Below are positions 17,925 to 26,447 of a stretch of DNA of 64,000 nt, piece by piece; the stretch's first letter is position 1; every line of letters starts with the position of its first letter. The stretch is from Sphingomonas sp. (lineage in GTDB: Bacteria; Pseudomonadota; Alphaproteobacteria; Sphingomonadales; Sphingomonadaceae). Below the pieces are notes generated by a model. The model saw nothing but the letters and a program-made list of their open reading frames with translations. It was not told the DNA's origin and searched no databases. The stretch lies in the NCBI RefSeq assembly GCF_024508665.1, contig NZ_JANINP010000007.1, positions 496,001 to 560,000 on the forward strand, given 5' to 3'. The position numbers and the translations under genes are program-made.

Positions 17925-19145
17925 TCACCAGGGATTGCCGCTGAACGGGCCGTGGCCGCCGGTATGGCGCAGTACCTCAGCAAAACCGAACATGATGTGA
18001 TACATGGTCGACGCTGGAACATGATCGCATTTGGGCTCTAGCGACGGGTGCTCAAGATAGTCAATCCATAGTCCGTCGGGCAAATGGGCCGCGGGCCCGG
18101 TCCCCCGCGGCGTGAGGAAGTGTCGGAAAATTCGCAAAAGATTCGCTGTCAGCGCGGCGTCGTCATATCCTAAACCTTCACCGAAGCGCTCGCGCATGGC
18201 GACCTGCGCCTTTAGATATTCTGTGTTGGGCCAGATGCGCAGATCAGATCCCAGGACGTTCCCCACAGGGTCGACCGCATCCCGGATCAGGCCCGTAGCC
18301 GGATCGTGCCCGTGCGCATGCGCGAACGCGAACAAGCGGTCGGCGATAGCGAAGGCTTCCGGTTCTCCTGCCAACTGACCATAACGGCATAGAAGCCAGA
18401 CCCATTCATAATGATGCCCCGGCTCGACCCGGATAGGGCCCGAGTGCGCATCAGGACGCCATTCGGCATCGAAGAACTCTGCGAGCGTGCCCGTGGACGG
18501 ATCGTAAAGGCAGCTTCTGGCCAGATCGAACAATTCTTCGGCTAGCATCCGGGCTTTCCGGCTCCCGGTGAAGGCGGAGAGAAAGATCGCCGCCTCGAAC
18601 AAATGCATGTGCGGGTTCTGCTCATGTCGTCCGAAGTCGCCCGCGCGCGCGACAAAGCCGTGCCCCGAAGGCGAGCGCATTGTGTCGAAAAGCTGTGCAA
18701 GCGAGGCCTCGGCTATGTCCACCGCCTGCGCGTCACCGGACAGCCTGTGCCACCAGGCGAGAGCGAAGAGTCCGAAGGCAATATCGTAGAGATCGGCAGT
18801 CGCGTCGAGCATCGCGCCGGAGGTCGCCAGGCGCGATGCAAATTGGCCATCGGCACGCAGGCAGCGGCATTTGAGAAACATTGCGCCGTGGCTTGCGGCC
18901 TCATCCGCCCCGACGACGCCGCCAATTGCTGCGTGGGAAAAGACATAAGTCTGTCGCCCGGTAACCCGGATCCTCTTGAATCCGGGATCGAGTGGCGCGC
19001 CCGACCAGTCAAAGCGTTCCACATAGCCGCCCTGGTGATGATCCCGCGCAGCATCGATGAGCGCGAGAATGGCTCCGTTCGTCCATTCTCGCGTGTCACT
19101 GAGTGCATTCTGCAGGAACACATCCTGAAGGATTGCCTGTTGCAT
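17925..19145 (-). CDS. AGE family epimerase/isomerase
   Basis: A 406-residue (alpha/alpha)6-barrel protein of the N-acylglucosamine 2-epimerase family. Family landmarks are GRQTYVFSHAA, LYDIAFGLFALAWWHRLSGD, EQNPHMHLFEAAIFL with the conserved histidines, RVEPGHHYEWVWLL, and RIWPNTEYLKAQVAM near the end. The paired His in PHMHLFEA and PGHHYEW are the catalytic positions of the family. Members act on N-acylglucosamine, cellobiose or mannose/fructose-type sugars; which one applies here cannot be told. It overlaps hldE (at hldE's alternative GTG) and follows the methyltransferase gene by 6 nt, so a role in preparing a capsule sugar is likely. Confidence 0.82.
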   Translation of the reverse strand: MQQAILQDVFLQNALSDTREWTNGAILALIDAARDHHQGGYVERFDWSGAPLDPGFKRIRVTGRQTYVFSHAAIGGVVGADEAASHGAMFLKCRCLRADGQFASRLATSGAMLDATADLYDIAFGLFALAWWHRLSGDAQAVDIAEASLAQLFDTMRSPSGHGFVARAGDFGRHEQNPHMHLFEAAIFLSAFTGSRKARMLAEELFDLARSCLYDPSTGTLAEFFDAEWRPDAHSGPIRVEPGHHYEWVWLLCRYGQLAGEPEAFAIADRLFAFAHAHGHDPATGLIRDAVDPVGNVLGSDLRIWPNTEYLKAQVAMRERFGEGLGYDDAALTANLLRIFRHFLTPRGTGPAAHLPDGLWIDYLEHPSLEPKCDHVPASTMYHIMFGFAEVLRHTGGHGPFSGNPW

Positions 19146-19151
19146 GGCGTG

Positions 19152-20216
19152 TTACGGCTTACGGGCGATGATACCGAAGCAGGTGGCCAAGAAACCATCC
19201 ACGGCTAACTTTACGTGCGGCGTCCCGCCTGCCGCCCAACTTTCCGCTTGGTCGAAATGCCAGTCATGAGCATATGGCGGGATGTCTATAAACTTGTCCA
19301 TCGGAGCACTGCCAACATCGAAATTGAGCGGCGCCACTTCATAGCCTTTAGCTTCCAGCCGTCGTGCCATTTCTCGGAAATGCTGTTTCTGGAACAACAC
19401 TGTCGGCCAGTTATCGATCGTTTCCTGGTCATCGATGAAGTTGAATTCGGTGGTGTGAACGGAGACGCCGCCTGAGACGAGAACGTCCATTGAATTTTCG
19501 ATGAAGCTGATTCCCTTTTCGATCGAGCCCAAATGCTCAAAGGCACAGATCGACCAGCAGAAGTCATAACCCCTGACATCGTCCGGGATAGCCGTCATGT
19601 CGACATAGCGGAAATCGACTCGCTCCTCGTAGCTGGCGCGGTCGATGAACTGTTCCTTGTAAGCCTTGTCGAGCGAGGCGAGTTGAGCAGTCGTGGCCCA
19701 GCCGGATGCTCGCTGGTCGTCGGGCGGGAGGTCAGTCACGGTAATGTGACAACCCTTTGCAGCGAGATAGGAGGGGAGGGGCTCCTCGCCGCAGCCAAAA
19801 CCCAGACCTCGCTTGCCTGGGGCCATGTTGCCGCTCTGCCAAATGGTCTGTAGCACATAGGCTAGTTCCCAAAGCTTACGGTGAAAGACGTGGGCGACCC
19901 CCAACTGCGCCGTCCAGTAGCGGGTCCATTCTGCTTCCAGATCAGCTTGGGTCGAAGGTTTTGAGAGCAGCTCGATTTCGTAAGGTCCACCGGTAGGCGC
20001 GGGCGGTAATTGCTCCGCGAGCTTGCGAGCCATTTCATAGCCGAAGAATTTAATGTTGAACTTCATGGCCGTAAGATCACGCAGAACTTCGTTCAGCGCA
20101 TTGATATTTGGCGTCGCGTCGGATTGCGTCAGGCGTAACAATGAGCGCAGTTCGTCCGGCAATTCGGCCTGACTTATTCCCGGGGTAGGCCGGGCAAGAA
20201 AAGAAGGGCTGCTCAT
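19152..20216 (-). CDS. SAM-dependent methyltransferase
   Basis: A 354-residue protein with a class I methyltransferase domain in the middle: RGLGFGCGEEPLPSYLAAKG as the glycine-rich SAM loop (about 137-156), ITVTDLPP as the acidic strand-2 end, VDFRYVDMTAIPDD, then FCWSICAFEHLGSIEKGI. About 130 residues precede the domain and may bind the acceptor. The ATG at 20216 is chosen because GGAG lies 8 nt upstream; a TTG one codon earlier is less well spaced. Context suggests it methylates a capsule sugar. A gap of about 165 bases separates it from the GmhB gene, richer in A/T than the surroundings, so an internal promoter is possible. Confidence 0.82.
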   Translation of the reverse strand: MSSPSFLARPTPGISQAELPDELRSLLRLTQSDATPNINALNEVLRDLTAMKFNIKFFGYEMARKLAEQLPPAPTGGPYEIELLSKPSTQADLEAEWTRYWTAQLGVAHVFHRKLWELAYVLQTIWQSGNMAPGKRGLGFGCGEEPLPSYLAAKGCHITVTDLPPDDQRASGWATTAQLASLDKAYKEQFIDRASYEERVDFRYVDMTAIPDDVRGYDFCWSICAFEHLGSIEKGISFIENSMDVLVSGGVSVHTTEFNFIDDQETIDNWPTVLFQKQHFREMARRLEAKGYEVAPLNFDVGSAPMDKFIDIPPYAHDWHFDQAESWAAGGTPHVKLAVDGFLATCFGIIARKP

Positions 20217-20380
20217 CAACCGTGCTCCAATAAATGTAAATTTTATTACGAAGATGCAACAAGCGATCCCGAGAGATCAGTCGTCGTTTTATAAAGATCG
20301 ATCGGGCGATCGTAGCAGATAAAGCCAATCGAGCGAGGCGCAACTTGATAGCCGCCTCTCGCTGCGAAACGACTCCGTAT

Positions 20381-21010
20381 TCACCTGCTCACCTCTGCCG
20401 GAACGAGTTCGCTAAGTGAAGCCGTGAACGCCAATTGCGAAAAATGCCCGCTCTTCAGTTCCCTGGCCCATGCTTTGACAGCGGCCCGTTCGTCGCCGCC
20501 ATGCCCGGTCCCCACGTGCCTTAGCATGCCGACCCCGGCTGCCGCTCCGGCCTTCATGTCGGCCAGCGTGTCGCCTACCATGACCGATCCGGCTAGGTGC
20601 AACCCAAAGTCCCGCGCCGCCGCGAGCAGCATCCCGGGCTCGGGTTTGCGCCAAGGGTGCTGGGCCAAGAATGGGCAGGCATAGGTAGCGTCGATCAGTC
20701 CGGGGCCAAGCGCCTCAATTACTGCCGCTTCCACTGCCCGGTATTGCTCAGGTGAGACCAAGCCGCGTGCGACGCCCGATTGATTGGTGATGACGATCAC
20801 GGCGTAACCGCTGTTCCGGAACGCTGCGATCGTTTCGCGCACACCGGGGACAAGGGCGACTTGCGCGGGGTCGTTGAGATAGGGCACATTTTCGATTACG
20901 GTGCCATCCCTGTCGAGGAACAGGGACGGTTTACCCGCTAGATCGGACCAGTCACGTTCCAGGCCATGGCGCGTGGCCCAGCCGCGGTCAAGCGAGTCGG
21001 CTGTAATCAT
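20381..21010 (-). CDS. gmhB: D-glycero-D-manno-heptose 1,7-bisphosphate phosphatase-like HAD enzyme
   Basis: A 209-residue HAD-IIIA phosphatase. The nucleophile motif is FLDRDGTVIEN with Asp33 and Asp35, then TNQSGVARG (75-83), RKPEPGML with Lys122, and MVGDTLADMKAG with Asp147 and Asp151. In the pathway it removes the C7 phosphate between the two HldE steps. The usual GmhB zinc loop with three cysteines and a histidine is shortened here to CPFLAQHPWRKP, leaving one Cys and one His, so zinc may not be bound. The frame extends 39 codons upstream, but the ATG at 21010 overlaps the stop of the GT9 gene (ATGA) and begins the recognisable protein. Confidence 0.85.
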   Translation of the reverse strand: MITADSLDRGWATRHGLERDWSDLAGKPSLFLDRDGTVIENVPYLNDPAQVALVPGVRETIAAFRNSGYAVIVITNQSGVARGLVSPEQYRAVEAAVIEALGPGLIDATYACPFLAQHPWRKPEPGMLLAAARDFGLHLAGSVMVGDTLADMKAGAAAGVGMLRHVGTGHGGDERAAVKAWARELKSGHFSQLAFTASLSELVPAEVSR

Positions 21011-22749
21011 GTCGCAAGCATTTCGCCGAGTGCGGAAAGCACTTCGTCGGTGCGGATAGCGGCCATGCAAGGGCTGACCGAGCGCAGGCCAGATACTGCG
21101 CAGGCCTTGTCCTCGTTGCGCCAGCACGGCACGCAGGCAAAATTATCCTGCCGCCAGAGCGTCTTGACCCGCCGGTGATGGCGAGTCAGCGTGCGCGCGT
21201 CGGTCGGACCGAACAGCGCCACGACCGGTACGTCGAAGGCGGAAGCGGCGTGAAGGAACGCGCTGTCCACGCTCACCATCGCCTCGATACGCGAAACCAG
21301 CGCCAGCGAGTGTCCCAGCGGTAGTCCAGCGGTGGTGACGATGCCTTCGCCCTCCGGCAGTCCGTTGGCGACGTGGTGGAAGATCAGAACGTCATTGTCC
21401 TTTGCGATCGCACGGATCATCTCGGCGATATTGGGATGATCCTTATAGCTGTCGCGTGAAAAGGGTTGGACCCCCACGAGAGGACGCTTGCCTCCACCGG
21501 CCTTGCCGATCCCATGGCGCTTCAGGAAATCGTCGCAAAAAATCTCGTCGTCGGTGGAAAGGAAGTGATTGATCCTCCAGCCCTGTTTGAGCAGCCGGTT
21601 GCGGCTTACCTGCATTCCCTGTGCAAACGTCTCGACCCGGCCTTTCTTGATTTCCGGTACCCTGGGGCTTTCGTAGCGTGTCGCCGGGCACTGGCTGAGA
21701 TTGAAGAAGCGGCGATACGTGGAAATGTCGATCGGCGGGCCGTCGATATCAATCAAATTGACGTGGGGATTGTGCTCGAAGATTGGAAAGAACTTCCGCG
21801 GAATAGCGAAGTCCACGGGCTGCCTATAACGGATAGCGTTGGCCTCGAGGCCGGGCTCCATCATCAGAAGATCGCCGATTCCACCCATCGCGCGCGCGAC
21901 TAGCACGCGGCCGTTGGGGTTGCGCGTCAAGGAGAATGGATCGCCGGTCTTGCCACTGCTTGTTAGCGAGCGATAGCATTGGTCCAGGATCAACATCCAC
22001 CATAGCAACTGAATTTTGGCGAGCACGAAGCTGAGCGGCCGCCGCCTTCCACGCAGGCAATTGAGATAACCTTGCGAGGCCCGGCGGATCAGCGCCGAAC
22101 GCAGCGGCGCTGCCGGTTCGTTGCGTCCCAATGCGACGAACGGCGCCATTCGGATGCCGGCGCGGCGCGGGGACAGCCGACGGACATTGGCGGCGAACCA
22201 ACGCCCCAGCGCGATGAAAGACATGCTGGTGTCCGCCAACGTGCCCTGCAGCAGATGGGCTTGTGCGAATAACTCGACGAGTTGGAGGAAATGCCCCGGA
22301 TTGTCTTCCAGGGCATAGGGGCGCTGGGCGTGATACGAAACGAGTTCGAGTACGCCTTTCGCATCCCCCATGAACAGCCGAACCCGGGCGCGCAGCAAGC
22401 GCACGCCCATCGCCTCGCCGGGATAGATGCGCTGGCAGAAGTCGTGGAATTGGCCGATCAGCTCTTCGAACCGCGCGGTCAGGCTCTGGTCATGCGTTCG
22501 GAAATGGGGTCGGCTGGCTTCGAAAACATCGGCAAGGGTGACGGTGATTCGCCCGCAATCGGCGGGGCGGACGATCGGATAGCCGGCGACCGTCATCCCC
22601 TGGCTCTTCAGCGATTCTACAAGCCGTTCGGCCTTCCGGAAATCGGCAAAGGCCGCCTCATCCAGAAATTCCGAGAAGAACTCGCCCAGCAGGTTCTGAT
22701 CCGGCGGGATAGGCCGAGAATCCGCCTTCTTGGCGGCAAGCTGGTTCAT
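21007..22749 (-). CDS. Glycosyltransferase family 9 (heptosyltransferase-like) with N-terminal extension
   Basis: A 580-residue protein. Residues from about 280 onward form a GT9 (ADP-heptose:LPS heptosyltransferase-like) GT-B fold: RVLVARAMGGIGDLLMMEPG at the start, then VGVQPFSRDSYKDHPN, and MVSVDSAFLHAASAFDVPVV followed by ALFGPTDARTLTRHHR. A Cys-rich tail, FACVPCWRNEDKAC with a later SPCM, resembles that of capsule heptosyltransferases. The first 270 residues are mostly helical and unassigned. It is the first gene of the capsule operon and would use the ADP-heptose suggested by hldE and gmhB. No strong ribosome site precedes the ATG. Confidence 0.83.
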   Translation of the reverse strand: MNQLAAKKADSRPIPPDQNLLGEFFSEFLDEAAFADFRKAERLVESLKSQGMTVAGYPIVRPADCGRITVTLADVFEASRPHFRTHDQSLTARFEELIGQFHDFCQRIYPGEAMGVRLLRARVRLFMGDAKGVLELVSYHAQRPYALEDNPGHFLQLVELFAQAHLLQGTLADTSMSFIALGRWFAANVRRLSPRRAGIRMAPFVALGRNEPAAPLRSALIRRASQGYLNCLRGRRRPLSFVLAKIQLLWWMLILDQCYRSLTSSGKTGDPFSLTRNPNGRVLVARAMGGIGDLLMMEPGLEANAIRYRQPVDFAIPRKFFPIFEHNPHVNLIDIDGPPIDISTYRRFFNLSQCPATRYESPRVPEIKKGRVETFAQGMQVSRNRLLKQGWRINHFLSTDDEIFCDDFLKRHGIGKAGGGKRPLVGVQPFSRDSYKDHPNIAEMIRAIAKDNDVLIFHHVANGLPEGEGIVTTAGLPLGHSLALVSRIEAMVSVDSAFLHAASAFDVPVVALFGPTDARTLTRHHRRVKTLWRQDNFACVPCWRNEDKACAVSGLRSVSPCMAAIRTDEVLSALGEMLAT

Positions 22750-23162
22750 GGGAATTTCGAGCCATTATAAACTGATAGCGGTCGGGCCTTTATTGGCAGC
22801 AGATTCACTCTGAGGCAAGGCTGTGCGTCAAATCAGTTCAATGTCCGTCGTGCTGGATTCTCCTCAAGACCGGCCACATTTCAATGGACGCCTCATCGAC
22901 AGCATTTCCCGCGGACCTGCGGGTCCACTGGGCGTCTGTTGCGGGCCTCGAGGCGGGGTTAACATCACGTCGCGGGATGGCGAACAAGAATGAATGGAAA
23001 AGTGTTCATTTCGGTAGGGTTCGGTTGAGCCGCGCGAATGGGCGTGATACCAAATAATCACCGGGCGCCGTGGAGCGTCGGCCGCTGAACGAGCGGGCGT
23101 CCCACGAAGAACATAAGTATTTTCGTCACAATTATACAAGCATTCTCGAGAGGGAAGGCCGC
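22750..23162. promoter_or_regulatory. Divergent intergenic region between capsule operon and eCIS-side hydrolase gene
   Basis: About 410 bases from which transcription must start in both directions. It contains a small dyad (GGACC/GGTCC around 22915-22930) and A/T-richer stretches near 22770-22830 and 22980-23140. I found no clear -35/-10 pair. A frame opening at 23070 reads into the hydrolase gene but lacks a ribosome site, so it is treated as noncoding here. Confidence 0.45.
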
Positions 23163-24866
23163 ATGACGGATACGGGGGATATCGCCTGGTTCAAGGGTCA
23201 GTTTGCGGATGCGGTCGCGTCCGCAATTGCGGGCACGCCGCTGGACATCGACCTGATCACAGCGATTGCTTGTCAGGAGACCGGTTATATCTGGAGCCGG
23301 CTACGGCGCGACGGTCTCCCGGTCGATCAGATATTGATGCTGTGTGTTGGCGACACGATCGATGCGCGCTCCGCTTTCCCGCGCAGCCGCGCCGAACTCG
23401 AAGCGCGCGACCGCGGGCCCGAGATGTTCGCAATCGCCCGGCAGGCACTGGTCGACATTGCCAGATACGCGGCGGACTATCGCAAAGTGGCACAGCGGCC
23501 CGACAAATTCTGCCACGGCTATGGCATCTTTCAATATGACATTCAGTTCTTCCTGAAGGACCCGGACTACTTCCTCGAGCGGCGCTGGGGGCGGTTTGAC
23601 GCTAGCCTGGCAAAGTGCCTTGCCGAACTCGATCGGGGTCTCAAGAATCTGGGTTGGGAAAACCGGGACAGCCTCACCGACATGGAAAAGGCCGCGCTTG
23701 CCATCGCATATAATTGCGGCCGCTACACTCCGTCTCGTGGGCTCAAGCAGGGATTCAAAGACGCCGACGGTCGTTATTATGGCGAGAACTTCTTCGCGTT
23801 CCTGCGGCTGGCACACACCGTGCCGACGCCCGGCCATCCGTCCACCCCGATCGCGTCACCCGCGGCCAATGCCGCGCCCATCGCTCCACCATCCGCGGTC
23901 ACCGCGGGCGATGCGACGCATCAGGCCCGTGTCGACGCGGCCATGCTCAACGTCCGCAGCTCGCCGTCGCGCGATCCCGATCATCCGAATGCCAACGTGG
24001 TCGCGACGCTCCCGGAGGGGCAGAGGGTCGCGGCGGTCGGTACCGCTCGCCAAGGATGGATCGAGATCGAGACGAGCTTACGCGGCGCGCTCGTCCATGG
24101 ATTTGTGGCAGCGAAATATCTGCAGCCGCTGGAAGCGACGACGCCGATCGAGACGGAGGAACCGGCCACGCAGATGCCGGCAAATGGCATCGTCGCTGTT
24201 GTCCTGCCGCTGACCGGTATCAGTACCGCGAAACGCGTCCTGCCCGCCAACGCGCAGTCGCTGGCGGAGCCGGGGCAGCCCGCCCGAAGCGGCGCCACCC
24301 CCGCCGAACTCACGAGGTCGCTTGGCACGCTCATCGACTGGCTCGCGGTCGATAACTCTCGATATCTGCGCTACAAGCCGCGTGGCGGTTTGACCTTCTG
24401 CAACATATACGCACACGATTATTGCCATCTCGCAGGAGTGTACCTGCCGCGGGTCTGGTGGAACGCTGCGGCGATCGAGCGGCTCGCCCGGGGTGAGAAC
24501 GTGGCGCCGGCTTATGGCAGCACGATCGACGAGGTGCGCGCCAATGACCTGTTTCGGTGGCTGCGCGACTTCGGACTCCGGTTTGGATGGCGACGAACGG
24601 TCTCGCTGACCGAACTTCAGACCGAGGTGAATGTCGGCGCAATCGGTGTCATCGTGGCGCGACGCAAGGAGGATGGCCGCTCCGGGCATATCGTAGCAGT
24701 GGTCCCCGAAACCGACGACAACCGAGCGAAGCGTAACAGCGCCGGGGAGGTCATCGCTCCTCTCCAGAGCCAGGCGGGCAGTGTGAATTTCAAATACGGT
24801 ACCGGCCGCACCAACTGGTGGCTCGAGGGCCAGTTCGCCGAGAGCGCTTTCTGGATTCATGCGTGA
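23163..24866 (+). CDS. Three-domain peptidoglycan-hydrolase-like protein (lysozyme-like, SH3, NlpC/CHAP-like)
   Basis: A 567-residue protein without signal peptide. The N-terminal domain (about 1-220) looks like a lysozyme/transglycosylase fold: AIACQETGYIWSRL with Glu39, FCHGYGIFQYD (117-126) and ALAIAYNCGRY. A Pro/Ala linker leads to a bacterial SH3 domain (about 254-322: AMLNVRSSPS ... GFVAAKYL), which usually binds cell wall. The C-terminal domain (about 385-567) has FCNIYAHDYCHLAG (Cys413) and SGHIVAVVPE (His509), as in NlpC/P60 or CHAP cysteine peptidases/amidases. The ATG has GAGGGAAGG upstream. It stands just before the eCIS regulators, so it may help particle release or wall penetration; that link is inferred. 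Confidence 0.75.
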   Translation: MTDTGDIAWFKGQFADAVASAIAGTPLDIDLITAIACQETGYIWSRLRRDGLPVDQILMLCVGDTIDARSAFPRSRAELEARDRGPEMFAIARQALVDIARYAADYRKVAQRPDKFCHGYGIFQYDIQFFLKDPDYFLERRWGRFDASLAKCLAELDRGLKNLGWENRDSLTDMEKAALAIAYNCGRYTPSRGLKQGFKDADGRYYGENFFAFLRLAHTVPTPGHPSTPIASPAANAAPIAPPSAVTAGDATHQARVDAAMLNVRSSPSRDPDHPNANVVATLPEGQRVAAVGTARQGWIEIETSLRGALVHGFVAAKYLQPLEATTPIETEEPATQMPANGIVAVVLPLTGISTAKRVLPANAQSLAEPGQPARSGATPAELTRSLGTLIDWLAVDNSRYLRYKPRGGLTFCNIYAHDYCHLAGVYLPRVWWNAAAIERLARGENVAPAYGSTIDEVRANDLFRWLRDFGLRFGWRRTVSLTELQTEVNVGAIGVIVARRKEDGRSGHIVAVVPETDDNRAKRNSAGEVIAPLQSQAGSVNFKYGTGRTNWWLEGQFAESAFWIHA

Positions 24867-24882
24867 AAGGGTCTGGCAGAAG

Positions 24883-24905
24883 CGCGGCGTAACCAGCCGC
24901 GTTTT
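24883..24905 (+). terminator. Rho-independent terminator after the hydrolase gene
   Basis: CGCGGC (24883-24888) pairs perfectly with GCCGCG (24896-24901) over a 7-nt loop and is followed directly by TTTT. It lies 16 nt after the hydrolase stop and before the stop of the convergent response-regulator gene, so it ends the plus-strand transcript. Confidence 0.7.
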
Positions 24906-24906
24906 G

Positions 24907-25641
24907 TCAGCCCAGAAATAGCTCCTGCGGCCTGCCGGGGGCGCCCGATTCAGACTGCGCCGGCAGCCTCGGGTTGGGTCCATGCAGCGACGACCTGCGC
25001 AAGTCCTCGCGCCGGTTGAAGCCAAGCGATCGCCCGATCGCATTGCGCCGGGAGACGTTGAGTTTCTCCAGGATGGTGTGGACGTGGTTTTTTACCGTCG
25101 CCGGACTGATCTTGAGCGACCCGGCGATCTCCTTGTTCGACAGGCCGTGATCGATCAGACACGCAATCTCCTGCTCGCGGCGTGTCAGTGTCGCATTGGG
25201 TGGACTATGCGAATCGGATAGCGCGGCGATGCGCTGGACGAGCAGGGCTGCCAATGTCGGCGAGAGCACTGCCTGGCCCTGCAGCGCCAGCAATGCCGCC
25301 TGAGCCAGATCGTCGATCGTTCCGTCGGCGCCGACAAAGGCGCTGATCCCTGCCTCGGCACAGGCGAGCGCCTCGTCGTGGCTACCGACACCGAAACCGA
25401 TGATCGGTATGCCGTCGAGCATCGGCACCAGCGTGCGCGACAGTGCCAGCGCGGTTGGCCTCGTCATATCGAGGAAAACAACGTCGGGTTCGTTGTCGGC
25501 AAATACGTCGAGCACATCGGTCGAGCCGGCGACGCAGATTGGCGCGAACGCGCCCGCGCGAGCAAGGCCCGCCGCGACGCCGTCACGATAAAGCAAGACG
25601 TCACTGACGACGATCGCCCGATGTCCAGCCTGTTGCGTCAA
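24907..25641 (-). CDS. LuxR-type two-component response regulator (NarL/FixJ family)
   Basis: About 244 residues. The N-terminal receiver domain starts RAIVVSDVLLYRDGVAAGLA, with an acidic pocket residue in VSD and the phospho-acceptor Asp in VVFLDMT. The C-terminal LuxR/GerE helix-turn-helix reads LTRREQEIACLIDHGLSNKE, then IAGSLKISPATVKNHVHTIL. A Pro-rich tail follows. The open frame begins with TTG at 25662, but a TTG at 25641 has a GGGGG ribosome site 7 nt upstream and is preferred. No histidine kinase is nearby. It is divergent from the eCIS operon across a region with several inverted repeats, so control of the injection system is a reasonable inference. Confidence 0.85.
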   Translation of the reverse strand: MTQQAGHRAIVVSDVLLYRDGVAAGLARAGAFAPICVAGSTDVLDVFADNEPDVVFLDMTRPTALALSRTLVPMLDGIPIIGFGVGSHDEALACAEAGISAFVGADGTIDDLAQAALLALQGQAVLSPTLAALLVQRIAALSDSHSPPNATLTRREQEIACLIDHGLSNKEIAGSLKISPATVKNHVHTILEKLNVSRRNAIGRSLGFNRREDLRRSSLHGPNPRLPAQSESGAPGRPQELFLG

Positions 25642-26084
25642 GTCAACGCCCCCGCCGTTCAAGCCGAATAATCGGCTCGGTTAATAAAGATTAACTCAGC
25701 ATAATGACCGCGATTGTTCGCGATTCGTTGCATAAAAACGACCTGACTTCCGAATACTAATCGGAATTGGACGATTCGGAAAGGCCCTCATTAGCTTCGA
25801 TCGGCTCATCTGTTGCGTCAGAGTGCCGAAATACAACCATTCTGAACCTAGTGCAGTCCATGAACTGGATCATTCGGTCCGGACCAGAAGGATTCCGGCC
25901 GGACGAAGCGAGCCGGCTCAGCGACCAAAAGCGAAAGCCGAGGCCGAGTCGACCTCAAGCTCAATGGTTGGATAGGGACCATCGCGGGGACCACCTTCTA
26001 GTCCGAAGCGCTCATGCGCGATTTGTGGCGTCTCCTAGCATCGGCCCACTGCATTGCGTCCGGGGGACGCGCCCGAGAGGTCCG
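25642..26084. promoter_or_regulatory. Control region between the response regulator and the eCIS operon
   Basis: About 440 bases with a cluster of perfect dyads: AGCCGA-ATAA-TCGGCT (25662-25677), GTTAAT-AAAG-ATTAAC (25680-25695), CGCGA-TTGT-TCGCG (25709-25722) and TTCCGA-ATACTAA-TCGGAA (25748-25766). The first and last share a CCGA/TCGG core, as expected for repeated binding of one regulator. A frame open from 25767 reads into the next gene but shows no protein-like pattern before 26085, so it is not called. Promoters for both directions must be here; no single hexamer pair stands out. Confidence 0.5.
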
Positions 26085-26447
26085 ATGCAAAGGATTCGCG
26101 TGATGCTTCGCGAAATGTCGCCGATGTTGTCGTCGCTCGTCGCCGAGCAGCTCGGCGACGTGGAGTTGGTCCAGCCGCGGCCGGGGGTGCCGCTGGAGGA
26201 GGCGATGGCATCCGGTGAGATCGACGTTCTGCTGATGCGCGCGGAGACCGTGACGGACTGCGAGGCCTTGCTCATAGACATCGCCCGCGCGGCCCCGATT
26301 GGCGTCGTCGCGATCAGTTGTAGCGGCCATTCGGGCACAGCCTATCGCCTCGACAGCCAACCAGTCGCCGCCTCGCCCGAAGGACGGCTCGATCTGATCG
26401 GCGCGATAGCCCTGGCCGCCGGCCGGCCAACGAGAGTCCGGCACTGA
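26085..26447 (+). CDS. Small degenerate receiver-like protein at the head of the eCIS operon
   Basis: A 120-residue protein starting MQRIRVMLREMSPMLSSLVA, with alternating strands and helices like a CheY-type receiver. The position where the phospho-acceptor Asp should be reads IDVLLMRAETV, without the aspartate. There is no DNA-binding domain. The ATG at 26085 has AGAGG 4 nt upstream, and the stop overlaps the next start (TGATG). It probably acts as a phosphorylation-independent partner, perhaps for the divergent LuxR-type regulator; this is inference from fold impression and position. Confidence 0.65.
   Translation: MQRIRVMLREMSPMLSSLVAEQLGDVELVQPRPGVPLEEAMASGEIDVLLMRAETVTDCEALLIDIARAAPIGVVAISCSGHSGTAYRLDSQPVAASPEGRLDLIGAIALAAGRPTRVRH

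Noticed and set aside
25767..26084. Upstream in-frame extension of the small receiver-like gene
   Set aside because: The 106 extra residues are low in protein-like pattern, lie over the control region and have no ribosome site; the ATG at 26085 is better.
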